Shown here: positions 9,887-21,378 of the stretch, piece by piece
Numbering within the stretch: position 1 is the stretch's first letter
Layout: every line of letters starts with the position of its first letter
Source: Serratia liquefaciens
GTDB lineage: Bacteria > Pseudomonadota > Gammaproteobacteria > Enterobacterales > Enterobacteriaceae
Length of the DNA: 64,000 nt
Assembly (NCBI GenBank): GCA_012719855.1
Contig: JAAXZN010000059.1
Coordinates: forward strand, 1-64,000
Direction of reading: 5' to 3'
Notes under the pieces: model-generated
Seen by the model: only the letters and a program-made list of their open reading frames with translations
The model's database searches: none
What the model was told of the DNA's origin: nothing
Made by a program: the position numbers and the translations under genes

Positions 9887-10129
9887 CTTTCGCTCGTGAT
9901 GAAAAAACGGTATGGGTTCAACAGATTAGCACAGCGTTACGGAATGCGGGAGTTGCCGACGTCGGCGCGAGGATCCTGCAAACCATCGGCACAACGCGGC
10001 GGATCTTTTTAGCGGTAATTTGTGATCCTGATCGGCAGATTTGTCGTGGCGCATTTGACTTATTTTTGACCCTCTCCAATAGTCCATCGCAGGGGGCATT
10101 TGTTTTGCGGTCAAGTTGCCACCTTATTT

Positions 10130-10143
10130 TGCACCCGGGTGCA
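10130..10143. promoter_or_regulatory. Operator copy 1 (perfect 14-bp palindrome)
   Basis: TGCACCCGGGTGCA is its own reverse complement and has the central CG typical of LacI/GalR operators. An identical copy lies 23 bp downstream, centre to centre. Confidence 0.75.
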
Positions 10144-10152
10144 TTTAAAATT

Positions 10153-10166
10153 TGCACCCGGGTGCA
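10153..10166. promoter_or_regulatory. Operator copy 2 (perfect 14-bp palindrome)
   Basis: Second identical TGCACCCGGGTGCA, ending 41 bases before the dehydrogenase start codon. The 23-bp spacing is close to two helical turns, so two repressor dimers could sit on nearly the same face of the DNA. Confidence 0.75.
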
Positions 10167-10207
10167 CGGCGACGAAAACGGTCAAATCTAAAGCTTCGGG
10201 AGCAACT

Positions 10208-11386
10208 ATGTTAAATGGCGAAAGAAAAACGGCGCGCCCTCTGCGCTGGGCAATGGTCGGCGGTGGGCGGTTGGGGCAGGTGGGATACAAGCATCGCTGC
10301 GGGGCGTTACGGGATAATACCGCTTTTGAGCTGGTGGCCGGCGCGTTTGATATCGTGCCGGAACGCGGCCGCGAGTTCGGCGTGAATCTGGGGGTAGCGG
10401 CCGAACGCTGCTATGAGGATTACCGCACGTTGTTCGCCCAAGAGGCACGGCGGGAGGACGGTATTGAAGTGGTGTCGGTGGCGACGCCGAACGGCACGCA
10501 TTATGAAATTACCCGCGCGGCGCTGCAGGCCGGGTTGCACGTGATCTGCGAGAAACCGCTGTTTTTCACCAGCCGGGAAGCCTATGAGATTAAAGCGCTG
10601 GCGGCGGAAAAAAACCTGATCGTCGGCGTGACTTACGGTTTCTCCGGCCACCCGCTGCTGCTGCAAATGCGCGCGATGATCGCCAACGGCCAGATCGGCG
10701 AAGTTCGGATGGTGGATCTGCAATATACCCACGGTTTTAATGCCACGGACGAAGTGGATCGCCTAAGCGAAGCGCAGAAATGGCGTATTGACCCCAAGAT
10801 ATCCGGCCCGAGCTTTGTGCTGGGGGATATTTCCACCCACACCTATTATCTCTCCCAATTGGTGATGCCGCAGATGCAGATCCGCGAGCTGCTTTGCGAT
10901 CGGCAAAGTTTTATTCCCTCGCGTGCACCGCTGGAAGACAACGCGCTGGTGATGATGCGCTACGAAAGCGGCGCGGTAGGGCGGATGTGGGCCTCCTCGG
11001 TGAATGCCGGTGCCATGAGCAGTCAGCGCATTCGCATCGTGGGGTCGAAGGCCAGCCTGGAGTGGAGCGACATCAACCCCAGCGAGCTGCGCTACGAGGT
11101 GCAGGGGCAGCCGAACCAGACGCTGTATCGCGGCATGTCGTATCTGGACGATGCCTGCAACGCCTGGGAACGGCTGGGGGCTTTGCATACCGAAGGCCTG
11201 ACCGAATCCTGGGCCAACATCTACCTGAAATTTGCCCTGGCCATTGACGCCACCCGCCGCGGCGATCGGCAGGCGCTGGCGCAACTGGTGTATCCGGATA
11301 TCGACGCCGGGATCGAGGGCGTGCGCTGGATTGAAAACTGCGTGCGTTCCGCCAACGAGGGCGCCCGTTGGGTGACCTTTGAATAA
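10208..11386 (+). CDS. Gfo/Idh/MocA family NAD(P)-dependent oxidoreductase
   Basis: 392 residues from the ATG at 10208, which has CGGGAGC upstream; an upstream extension of the frame would cross the operators. The Rossmann nucleotide-binding domain begins WAMVGGGRLGQVG (about 14-26). The conserved catalytic motif EKP is at 115-117. The C-terminal alpha/beta dimerisation domain follows from about 140. It probably oxidises or reduces a sugar, inositol or ketose. It is co-transcribed with the TIM-barrel isomerase 23 bases downstream, a common pairing in sugar or inositol catabolism. The exact substrate is unknown. Confidence 0.85.
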   Translation: MLNGERKTARPLRWAMVGGGRLGQVGYKHRCGALRDNTAFELVAGAFDIVPERGREFGVNLGVAAERCYEDYRTLFAQEARREDGIEVVSVATPNGTHYEITRAALQAGLHVICEKPLFFTSREAYEIKALAAEKNLIVGVTYGFSGHPLLLQMRAMIANGQIGEVRMVDLQYTHGFNATDEVDRLSEAQKWRIDPKISGPSFVLGDISTHTYYLSQLVMPQMQIRELLCDRQSFIPSRAPLEDNALVMMRYESGAVGRMWASSVNAGAMSSQRIRIVGSKASLEWSDINPSELRYEVQGQPNQTLYRGMSYLDDACNAWERLGALHTEGLTESWANIYLKFALAIDATRRGDRQALAQLVYPDIDAGIEGVRWIENCVRSANEGARWVTFE

Positions 11387-11409
11387 ACTTTTCAACCAGG
11401 AGCAAGAGC

Positions 11410-12351
11410 ATGAAACTTTCTTTCTGTACCGATAGCCTGGGCCACCTGCCGTTTGAAGCCATGCTGGATCGCCTGGGCGAACTGGGGGTGTTTGGCGTGG
11501 AAATGACCACCGGCGGCTGGTCTTCGGCACCGTATCTGGACACCGTGGCGCTGTTGCAGGACGCGGGCAAGCGGCGGCGGCTGATGGCGGCGCTGGAAAG
11601 CCGCGGCATGAAAATTGCGGCGCTGAACGTTTCCGGCAATCCACTGGAACCGGGCGTTCTGGGCGAAAAACACCGCCATGAGACCGACAACACGCTGGCG
11701 CTGGCCGCCAGCCTGGGGGTGAAAAAAATCGTCATGATGAGCGGATTGCCACCTGCGGCACCCGGCGACAGTATCCCCAACTGGATCACCTATACCGTCA
11801 GCTGGCCACCGACGCTGAAAAACTGCCTGGACTACCAGTGGAACGAGGTGGCGATCCCCTATTGGCAGAAGCTGGTGGATAAAGCTCAGGCGTTCGGCAT
11901 CGAGAAGTTCGCGCTGGAAAATTTCAGCTCGATGCTGGTGTGGAACCCGGACACCCTGTTCAGGCTGCGCGACGCGGTGGGGCCCATGGTGGGTTTGAAC
12001 CTCGATCCCAGCCACCTGATCTGGATGGGGGCCGATCCGATTGCCGTCGCACGGCGCCTGGGGGACGCGATCCACCACGTGCACGGCAAAGATGTTCGGC
12101 TGGAAAGGGGGATAGTGGCGGTCAACGGGCTGCTGGAAACCCGGCCGGTGGAACAGGTGGCGCAGCGTGCCTGGAACTATGTGGCCGTCGGGTGCGGGCA
12201 GGATTTGCAGTGGTGGAAGGAGTTCTTCTCGGTGGTGCGCATGATGGGTTACAACGACTGGGTCTCGCTGGAGATGGAAGATCTGACCATGTCGGTCGAT
12301 GCCGGTATTAATACCTCGGTTGAGGCGTTACAACGCTGCATCAGCCAATAA
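11410..12351 (+). CDS. Sugar phosphate isomerase/epimerase family protein (TIM barrel)
   Basis: 313 residues of the AP-endonuclease-2-like (xylose-isomerase-like) barrel. Candidate divalent-metal ligands are Glu in ALENFSS, Asp in NLDPSHL, His in HVHGKD and Glu in SLEMED, spaced as in the family. AACCAGGAGCAAGAGC gives a good ribosome site. It forms a two-gene operon with the preceding dehydrogenase, and both sit downstream of the duplicated LacI-type operator. Together they probably oxidise and isomerise one carbohydrate; no dedicated transporter lies directly in the operon. Confidence 0.83.
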   Translation: MKLSFCTDSLGHLPFEAMLDRLGELGVFGVEMTTGGWSSAPYLDTVALLQDAGKRRRLMAALESRGMKIAALNVSGNPLEPGVLGEKHRHETDNTLALAASLGVKKIVMMSGLPPAAPGDSIPNWITYTVSWPPTLKNCLDYQWNEVAIPYWQKLVDKAQAFGIEKFALENFSSMLVWNPDTLFRLRDAVGPMVGLNLDPSHLIWMGADPIAVARRLGDAIHHVHGKDVRLERGIVAVNGLLETRPVEQVAQRAWNYVAVGCGQDLQWWKEFFSVVRMMGYNDWVSLEMEDLTMSVDAGINTSVEALQRCISQ

Positions 12352-12372
12352 AGCCTGCTTATTTTCGCTAAC

Positions 12373-12392
12373 GGCCTGCTGCTTTGCAGGCC
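12373..12392 (+). terminator. Stem-loop after the isomerase gene
   Basis: GGCCTGC (12373-12379) pairs with GCAGGCC (12386-12392), followed by TTTGCG. It is a moderate terminator candidate about 20 bases past the stop codon. Confidence 0.5.
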
Positions 12393-12435
12393 TTTGCGCG
12401 GCAAAGGACTGTCGAAAAAAACAGGCGAATAAAAG

Positions 12436-12451
12436 TGTGACCTATATCGCA
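12436..12451. promoter_or_regulatory. Candidate CRP site upstream of sotB
   Basis: TGTGACCTATATCGCA matches the CRP consensus TGTGA-N6-TCACA with one mismatch. It lies 62 bases before the sotB start codon, a typical activating position. Inferred by pattern only. Confidence 0.45.
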
Positions 12452-12512
12452 TTTACCCCGACGATTGGTTAAAATATCGCTACTTCCCGCACCTGTCCGG
12501 ATCCCGTTTAAC

Positions 12513-13703
12513 ATGGAACAAACCCAGGTATCTCGCTCAACCGCCTGGTTGCGCGTGGTCATCCTTGCCGTCTCGGCCTTTATCTTCAATACCACCGAGT
12601 TTATTCCGGTGGGGTTGCTGAGCGACATCGCCAAAAGTTTCTCAATGCAGACCGAGCAAGTGGGTTTGATCATCACCATTTACGCCTGGATTGTCGCCTC
12701 CGCCTCCCTGGTGTGCATGCTGCTCACCAGCAAGATTGAACGGCGCAAGCTGCTGATCGTGGTGTTCATACTGTTTATCGCCAGTCACGTGCTGACCGCC
12801 GTGGCCTGGAACTTCACCACGCTGGTGATTTCCCGTGCCGGCGTGGCGCTGGCCCACGCGGTCTTCTGGTCGATCACCGCCTCGCTGGCGATCCGCGTTG
12901 CCCCGGCGGGCAAAAAGGCGCAGGCGCTAAGCCTGCTGGCGGGCGGTACCGCGCTGGCGATGGTGCTCGGCCTGCCGCTGGGCCGCGTGATTGGTCAGAT
13001 CCTCGGCTGGCGCATGACCTTTATCGGCATCGCGGTTTGTGCCACCCTGGCGCTGGTGCTGCTGTGGCGTCTGCTGCCGGTGCTGAAAAGCGAGCATTCC
13101 GGCTCGCTGTCCAGCGTGCCGATGCTGTTTAAGCGCCCGGCGCTGGTCAGCCTGTATATGCTGACCATCATCGTGGTGACGGCGAATTTCACCGCCTACA
13201 GCTATATCGAACCCTTTATTCAGACCGTGGCCGGGCTGTCGGAGAACTTCACCACGCTGATGCTGTTGCTGTTCGGTGCCGCCGGTATCATTGGCAGCCT
13301 GCTGTTTAGCCGCTTCAGCGAACGTTTCCCGTCGGGCTTTTTCATCGGCGCCATCGCGCTGTTGATGCTGAGCCTGCTGCTGCTGTTGCCGGCCTCCGGC
13401 AATGAAAATCACCTGACGCTGTTGTTTGCGGTGTGGGGTATGGCCATCATGGCGATTGGCCTGTCGATGCAGGCCAAGGTGTTGAACCTGGCGCCGGACG
13501 CCACCGACGTGGCGATGTCGATCTACTCCGGGTTGTACAACTTCGGTATCGGCGGCGGCGCGCTGCTGGGTAACCAGGTCAGCCGGCATCTGGGCATGGG
13601 CAACATCGGCTTTGTCGCTGCGCCGCTGGCGCTGATCGCCCTCGGTTGGTGTGTGCTGAACTTTTACCGCAGCGAACGCCTGCAACACCACCACATCCGC
13701 TAA
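12513..13703 (+). CDS. sotB: Sugar efflux MFS transporter SotB
   Basis: 396 residues from the ATG at 12513, the same length as E. coli SotB (YdeA). Matching segments include [18 protein letters not shown] near the start, [11 protein letters not shown] and the C-terminal [12 protein letters not shown]. Twelve hydrophobic segments are visible. The known family role is proton-driven export of arabinose, IPTG and related sugars, limiting their accumulation. The gene stands alone between terminators. The neighbouring carbohydrate operon makes a detoxifying role plausible but unproven. Confidence 0.88.
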   Translation: MEQTQVSRSTAWLRVVILAVSAFIFNTTEFIPVGLLSDIAKSFSMQTEQVGLIITIYAWIVASASLVCMLLTSKIERRKLLIVVFILFIASHVLTAVAWNFTTLVISRAGVALAHAVFWSITASLAIRVAPAGKKAQALSLLAGGTALAMVLGLPLGRVIGQILGWRMTFIGIAVCATLALVLLWRLLPVLKSEHSGSLSSVPMLFKRPALVSLYMLTIIVVTANFTAYSYIEPFIQTVAGLSENFTTLMLLLFGAAGIIGSLLFSRFSERFPSGFFIGAIALLMLSLLLLLPASGNENHLTLLFAVWGMAIMAIGLSMQAKVLNLAPDATDVAMSIYSGLYNFGIGGGALLGNQVSRHLGMGNIGFVAAPLALIALGWCVLNFYRSERLQHHHIR

Positions 13704-13714
13704 ACCCCTGCACA

Positions 13715-13743
13715 CCGACAGCGGGCCAGCGACTCGCTGTCGG
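13715..13743 (+). terminator. Stem-loop after sotB
   Basis: CCGACAGCG (13715-13723) pairs perfectly with CGCTGTCGG (13735-13743) just after the sotB stop. There is no clear U-tract, so termination efficiency is uncertain. Confidence 0.45.
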
Positions 13744-13894
13744 GCATTGCCACCCCGGTTAAATTTTCTCTCAGCAAAACAGATTGCTGCAGATTTTTAT
13801 GCTTATATTTTTTTCATAGTCTGCTAATTAAATATTTAACTCCGACGCCGAGCCGATAGCATAGAAAACTATCGATTATGTTATGGCGAGGTTA

Positions 13895-15316
13895 ATGGTG
13901 AGTGAGTCTTTGGTTGCGGAAAGCGTGGGGGCGGCCCAGTCGCCGATCCATGAACGGGATCTGTCGGCAAGAATTGATGCATTGCCCACCTCCGCCGGTC
14001 TTTGGCGGTTCATTGCCTTGCTGGCGTTGGGCGGTTTTTTTGAACTCTACGACCTGTTCCAGACCGGCTATATCAGCACCGGCTTAATCGCCGAAGGCAT
14101 CTTCCACACCGGTGCGCAGGGCGTGTTCGGCGTCTCCGACCAGGCGGCATTCGCCTCCGCCACATTCCTTGGCCTGTTTATCGGCGCCAGCCTGCTCAGC
14201 CCCTATGCCGACCGCTTTGGCCGCCGCACCACCTTTATGTTTGCACTGGCCTGGTATGGCATCTTTTCGCTGTGTCTGGCTTTTCAACATCAGGCCGAAT
14301 GGGTGATCTTCCTGCGCTTTTTGGTCGGCGTCGGCTTGGGCATCGAGCTGGTGACGATTGATACTTACCTGACCGAATGGGTGCCGGCACATCTGCGCAC
14401 CCGGGCGTTTGCTTTCTCTTTCTTCATTCAGTTTCTTTCCGTGCCGACGGTGGCGTTAATGTCGTGGTGGCTGGTGCCGCAAACCATTCTGGGCCTGAGC
14501 GGTTGGCGTTACGTGGTGATCGCCGGTGCGGTGGCTTCGCTGGTGATCTGGCTGGTGCGTAAAGGCCTGCCGGAATCGCCGCGCTGGCTGGCGCAGCAAC
14601 GGCGCTACCCGGAGGTCCGGCAGGTGATGCTGGCGATGGAACGGCGCTGCGGCGTCACCCATACGGCGGATTTTCCTGCGCATGATCCACAAGCGCAGAG
14701 CGGAATGCCGGCGCAGGGGAGCTTTAAGGATATCTGGTCGCCGCGTTACCGCAGTCGCACCCTGATGCTGGTGGTGATGAATTTCTTCCAGGCCATTGGA
14801 TTCTTTGGCTTTGGCAACTGGCTGCCCGCTCTGCTGGCCGGAAAGGGGGCCTCCATCACCCACAGCCTGCTGTATGCTTTCTTTATTACCCTGGCTTACC
14901 CGCTGGGATCGCTGCTGTGCAGTCGCTATGCCGACAAAATGGAAAACAAGTGGCAGATTGTACTTTCCTGCCTGGTGACGGTGATCTTCGGCTCGCTGTT
15001 TGCCCTGCAAAACAACCCCGTCTGGCTGATCCTTTGCGGGTTTTTCATCACCTGGTCCAATGCCTGGCTGACCTACAGCTACCATTCTTATCAATCTGAA
15101 GTGTTCCCGACCTACATACGCGCCCGCGCCGTCGGCTTCTGCTATTCGTTCAGCCGACTGTCGACGGTATTCAGCAGCCTGATTATCGGCATCATTCTGC
15201 AATACGGCGGCTCGGTGGGGGTCATCGCCTTTATCGTGGCCAGCATGCTGATTGTGATGGTGGTCATTGGCGTGTTTGGCCCGAAAACGCGCGGAATCGA
15301 TCTGGAAAATATCTGA
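13895..15316 (+). CDS. MFS transporter, sugar/metabolite:H+ symporter type
   Basis: 473 residues from the ATG at 13895 (GCGAGG just upstream); an in-frame ATG at 13883 would add four residues. About 12 membrane segments are visible. MFS signature motifs are seen in the cytoplasmic loops: ADRFGRRTT after TM2, and LPESPRWLAQQRR before the central loop, as in sugar-porter type carriers. The start follows an A+T-rich promoter region. It may carry an aromatic or organic acid, or a niacin-like substrate. Nothing nearby names the solute. Confidence 0.8.
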   Translation: MVSESLVAESVGAAQSPIHERDLSARIDALPTSAGLWRFIALLALGGFFELYDLFQTGYISTGLIAEGIFHTGAQGVFGVSDQAAFASATFLGLFIGASLLSPYADRFGRRTTFMFALAWYGIFSLCLAFQHQAEWVIFLRFLVGVGLGIELVTIDTYLTEWVPAHLRTRAFAFSFFIQFLSVPTVALMSWWLVPQTILGLSGWRYVVIAGAVASLVIWLVRKGLPESPRWLAQQRRYPEVRQVMLAMERRCGVTHTADFPAHDPQAQSGMPAQGSFKDIWSPRYRSRTLMLVVMNFFQAIGFFGFGNWLPALLAGKGASITHSLLYAFFITLAYPLGSLLCSRYADKMENKWQIVLSCLVTVIFGSLFALQNNPVWLILCGFFITWSNAWLTYSYHSYQSEVFPTYIRARAVGFCYSFSRLSTVFSSLIIGIILQYGGSVGVIAFIVASMLIVMVVIGVFGPKTRGIDLENI

Positions 15317-15466
15317 GGCCAATTCCGGCGCCGCCTCTCCGCGCAGCGCCGGGATCTTCAGCAAAAAAACTTGCGATCATCCGAAAATAATTCCGTTATC
15401 ACCGCTTTTCCTCCTGCCTTAATGTTAAGCCGGAAGATGTACCACATCACCTCCGGGAGAAACCTC

Positions 15467-16288
15467 ATGAGCATCCTGACCACCCAAGACGGCACCGGTA
15501 TCTTTTATAAAGACTGGGGCCGCGGGCAACCGGTACTGTTTTCTCACGGCTGGCCGTTAACCGCCGATGCCTGGGACAACTCAATGCTGTTCTTTGGCCA
15601 ATGCGGTTATCGCGTTATCGCGCACGATCGTCGCAGCCACGGCCGTTCGGATCAAACCTGGAACGGCAATACCATGGATCGCTATGCGGACGATCTGGCG
15701 GAGCTGATCGAAGCGCTGGATCTGCGCGATCTGATCCTGGTGGGGCATTCCACCGGCGGCGGGGAAGTGGCGCACTACATCGGCCGCCACGGCAGCGCGC
15801 GAGTGGCGAAAGTGGTGCTGGTGGGGGCGGTGCCGCCGCTGATGCTGCAAAGCGCGGCCAACCCGCAGGGCTTGCCGATGTCGGCATTCGACGGCATTCG
15901 CAGCGGAACGGCGGAAAATCGTTCGCAGTTCTTCAAGGATTTGGCGCTGCCTTTTTACGGTTTCAACCGCAAGGGGGTCAAGGCCAACGCCGGGCTAAAG
16001 GACAGCTTTTGGCTGATGGGGATGCAGGGCGGAATCAAAGGGTTATATGACTGCGTTCGCGAGTTTTCGGAGGTCGACTATACCGCCGATCTGCTGGCTA
16101 TCGACAAGCCGACGCTGATTGTGCACGGCGATGACGACCAGATTGTGCCGATCGCTGCATCCTCAATGAAAGCCGCTAAGCTTATCAGGCAGGCTGAATT
16201 GAAGGTCTATCCGGGTGGGTCTCACGGCCTGGCGCAGACCGATTCCGAACAGTTTAATGCCGATTTGCTGGCGTTTATTCAGTCTTGA
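15467..16288 (+). CDS. Alpha/beta hydrolase, non-heme chloroperoxidase family
   Basis: 273 residues from the ATG at 15467 behind CCGGGAG. The nucleophile elbow GHSTGGG is near residue 95, the acidic residue lies in [10 protein letters not shown] and the catalytic His in [10 protein letters not shown]. Length and motifs match the cofactor-free haloperoxidase/esterase group, which hydrolyses esters and makes peracids from acetate and peroxide in vitro. The next gene starts 44 bases later and reads the same way, suggesting a three-gene operon with the DoxX and MFS_3 genes. Confidence 0.85.
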   Translation: MSILTTQDGTGIFYKDWGRGQPVLFSHGWPLTADAWDNSMLFFGQCGYRVIAHDRRSHGRSDQTWNGNTMDRYADDLAELIEALDLRDLILVGHSTGGGEVAHYIGRHGSARVAKVVLVGAVPPLMLQSAANPQGLPMSAFDGIRSGTAENRSQFFKDLALPFYGFNRKGVKANAGLKDSFWLMGMQGGIKGLYDCVREFSEVDYTADLLAIDKPTLIVHGDDDQIVPIAASSMKAAKLIRQAELKVYPGGSHGLAQTDSEQFNADLLAFIQS

Positions 16289-16332
16289 ATTCACCCCGCA
16301 GGGGAGATAAAGCCTGTGAACCGGAGAAGACC

Positions 16333-16767
16333 ATGAGCGCAAGCGCTTTTCTCTCTCAGATAAGACATGCCGTTGATACGCCCTTTAGCCGCTGGCTGAT
16401 GCTGCCGGCGATTTGCGCCGCCTATATTCAGGGGGGCCTGGTCAAGGCGCTGGATTTTACTGGCGCCATGGCGGAAATGACCCATTTTGGCCTGCAGCCG
16501 GCGGCGCTGTTCGCCGGCCTGGTGATCCTGCTGGAACTGGGGGCCTCGCTGCTGATCCTGACCGGTTTCTACCGCTGGTTGGGGGCGTTGGCGCTGGCCG
16601 GGTTTACCCTGGCCGCCACGCTGATGGCTAACCGCTTCTGGGAATTGAGCCCGCCGGAGCGCTTTACCGGGATGAACGGTTTTTTTGAACATATTGGGCT
16701 GGCAGGCGCGTTGCTGCTGGTGGCGCTTTACGATCTAAAGGAGCACAAAGATGGCCGAACCGGCTGA
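16333..16767 (+). CDS. DoxX family membrane protein
   Basis: 144 residues from the ATG at 16333 (GGAGAAG upstream). Four hydrophobic segments and the family pattern are visible: an N-terminal helix with Arg-Trp-Leu-Met-Leu-Pro, RFWELSPPER before the last helix, and NGFFEHIGLAGALLL. DoxX proteins are small inner-membrane proteins, some linked to redox homeostasis. It sits between a hydrolase and an MFS gene and overlaps the latter by 17 bases. No specific function can be assigned. Confidence 0.78.
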   Translation: MSASAFLSQIRHAVDTPFSRWLMLPAICAAYIQGGLVKALDFTGAMAEMTHFGLQPAALFAGLVILLELGASLLILTGFYRWLGALALAGFTLAATLMANRFWELSPPERFTGMNGFFEHIGLAGALLLVALYDLKEHKDGRTG

Positions 16768-18376
16768 GAGCAAGGCAGCACCCGGCGGTTTCGCACCGTT
16801 GAAGATCCCGGTATTCGCGGTGCTGTGGGGGGCCACGGTATTGGGCAACGTCGGCAGCTTTATGCGTGACGTCGCCAGTTCCTGGCTGGTGACGGATCTC
16901 TCCTCGAACCCCTCGGCGGTGGCACTGATGCAGACCGCTGCCACGCTGCCGGTATTCCTGTTGGCGATCCCGGCCGGGGTGCTGTCGGATATTCTCGACC
17001 GTCGCCGCTTCCTTATTTTTGTGCAAATTTTGCTTGCCTGCGTCAGCGGCACCTTGTTGTTGCTGTCGCAAAGCGGGGCATTAACCGTAGAGTATTTACT
17101 GGCGCTGACCTTTATCGGCGGTATTGGCGGGGCGCTGATGGGGCCGACCTGGCAATCCATCGTCCCGGAGCTGGTGCCACGTGCCGATCTCAGAAATGCG
17201 GTGGCGTTGAACTCGTTGGGGATCAACATCGCCCGAGCCATCGGGCCGGCGGCGGGGGGCCTGCTGTTGGCGAGTTTTGGCGCCGGTGCAGCCTACGGTG
17301 CTGACATCCTGAGCTACGTGTTCGTGGTTGCTGCGTTGCTGTGGTGGCGTAGGCCAAAGACAGAAGACAGCGGCCTTTCCGAGCATTTCTTTGGCGCTTT
17401 TCGCGCCGGCATTCGCTATGCCCGCGCCAGCCATGAGCTGCACGTGGTGCTGCTGCGCGCGGCGGTATTCTTTGTGTTTTCCAGCTCGGTATGGGCGCTG
17501 CTGCCGCTGGTGGCACGGCAGATGCTGGGGGGCACCGCCGGTTTCTATGGCATCTTGCTGGGGGCGGTCGGCGCAGGCGCGATAGGCGGTGCGATCCTGC
17601 TGCCACGGCTGCGTCAACGCCTGAACTCTGATGGCCTGGTGCTGTTGGCGGCAGTGATCACTGCACTGGTGATGGGGCTGCTGTCGTTGGCCCCGCCGCA
17701 GTGGCTGGCCGTGGTGTTGCTGCTGGCGCTGGGCGCGGGCTGGATTATCGCACTGACCTCGCTGAACGGCGCGGCGCAGGGCGTTTTGCCAAACTGGGTG
17801 CGCGGACGCGGCCTGGCGATTTATCTGATGGTATTCAATGGCGCAATGGCCGCAGGCAGCCTGCTGTGGGGGTTGATTGCGCAGGAGATTGGCGTGGCCG
17901 CGACGCTGCTGACGGGCGCTATCGGGCTGTTGATCATCTCGCTGATATTCCACCGCATTCGCCTGCCGGAAGGCGAGGCCGATCTGCAGCCTTCCAACCA
18001 TTGGCCTGAACCTTTGCTCAATACCCCGGTGGAGAACGACCGTGGGCCGGTCATGATCCAGGTGGAGTATCGCGTGCGGTTGGAAGATCGTCCGCAGTTT
18101 TTGCACATGCTGCAACAGCTTTCGCGGGTGCGTCGCCGCGATGGTGCCTATGCCTGGGGGCTGACTGAACATACCGCCGATCCGCAATGCGTGATGGAGT
18201 GGTTTATGGTGGAGTCGTGGGCCGAGCATTTGCGCCAGCATCAGCGGGTTTCGCATGCCGATGCCGATCTACAGCAAGAAGCGCTTAAGTTTCATATTGG
18301 CCCGGAAAAGCCGCAGGTGCATCACTTCCTGGCGCTCGATTTACGGCACCTGGGACGGCAGCCGAAGGGCGAATAA
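16751..18376 (+). CDS. MFS_3 (EntS-like) exporter with C-terminal antibiotic-monooxygenase-like domain
   Basis: 541 residues. The start ATG overlaps the DoxX gene and is preceded by AAAGGAG. Residues 1 to about 410 form a 12-helix MFS_3 carrier (VASSWLVTDLSSNPSAVALMQTAATLP is split over the first helices; DILDRRR follows TM2). Residues from about 430 to 541 form a soluble alpha/beta module (MIQVEYRVRLEDRPQFLHML, then EHTADPQCVMEWFMVESWAEH) like ABM-type dimeric domains. The same fusion is known for MFS_3 proteins. It probably exports a siderophore or small toxic compound. It is the last gene of the operon, ending at a strong terminator. Confidence 0.82.
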   Translation: MAEPAESKAAPGGFAPLKIPVFAVLWGATVLGNVGSFMRDVASSWLVTDLSSNPSAVALMQTAATLPVFLLAIPAGVLSDILDRRRFLIFVQILLACVSGTLLLLSQSGALTVEYLLALTFIGGIGGALMGPTWQSIVPELVPRADLRNAVALNSLGINIARAIGPAAGGLLLASFGAGAAYGADILSYVFVVAALLWWRRPKTEDSGLSEHFFGAFRAGIRYARASHELHVVLLRAAVFFVFSSSVWALLPLVARQMLGGTAGFYGILLGAVGAGAIGGAILLPRLRQRLNSDGLVLLAAVITALVMGLLSLAPPQWLAVVLLLALGAGWIIALTSLNGAAQGVLPNWVRGRGLAIYLMVFNGAMAAGSLLWGLIAQEIGVAATLLTGAIGLLIISLIFHRIRLPEGEADLQPSNHWPEPLLNTPVENDRGPVMIQVEYRVRLEDRPQFLHMLQQLSRVRRRDGAYAWGLTEHTADPQCVMEWFMVESWAEHLRQHQRVSHADADLQQEALKFHIGPEKPQVHHFLALDLRHLGRQPKGE

Positions 18377-18400
18377 AACAGGCTGTCTACGATGAAATAA

Positions 18401-18432
18401 AAAGCCCGCTTAGGTTAGCTTAAGCGGGCTTT
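18401..18432. terminator. Strong terminator between the MFS_3 gene and katG
   Basis: AAAGCCCGCTTA (18401-18412) pairs with TAAGCGGGCTTT (18421-18432), with A-rich and T-rich flanks. It should stop the rightward operon and may also serve the leftward katG transcript. Confidence 0.8.
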
Positions 18433-18500
18433 CAGGCTACTGACAAAACCTTCACTGGTATTTGGCTTACGGGCGCGGCATGCCGCGCCCGTTATATCTC

Positions 18501-21378
<2,878 letters not shown>

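Larger units (their letters stand above)
9887..10207. promoter_or_regulatory. Divergent control region of the LacI regulator and the dehydrogenase operon
   Basis: A 321-base gap with no gene. It holds the two tandem palindromes at 10130-10143 and 10153-10166, close to the rightward start codon. The rest shows no other strong repeat. A TTGTGATC near 10020 resembles one half of a CRP site but lacks a partner. Confidence 0.7.

Noticed and set aside
14456..15364. 302-codon frame antisense to the MFS gene
   Set aside because: Gln/His/Arg-rich composition typical of antisense of a membrane protein; no motif.
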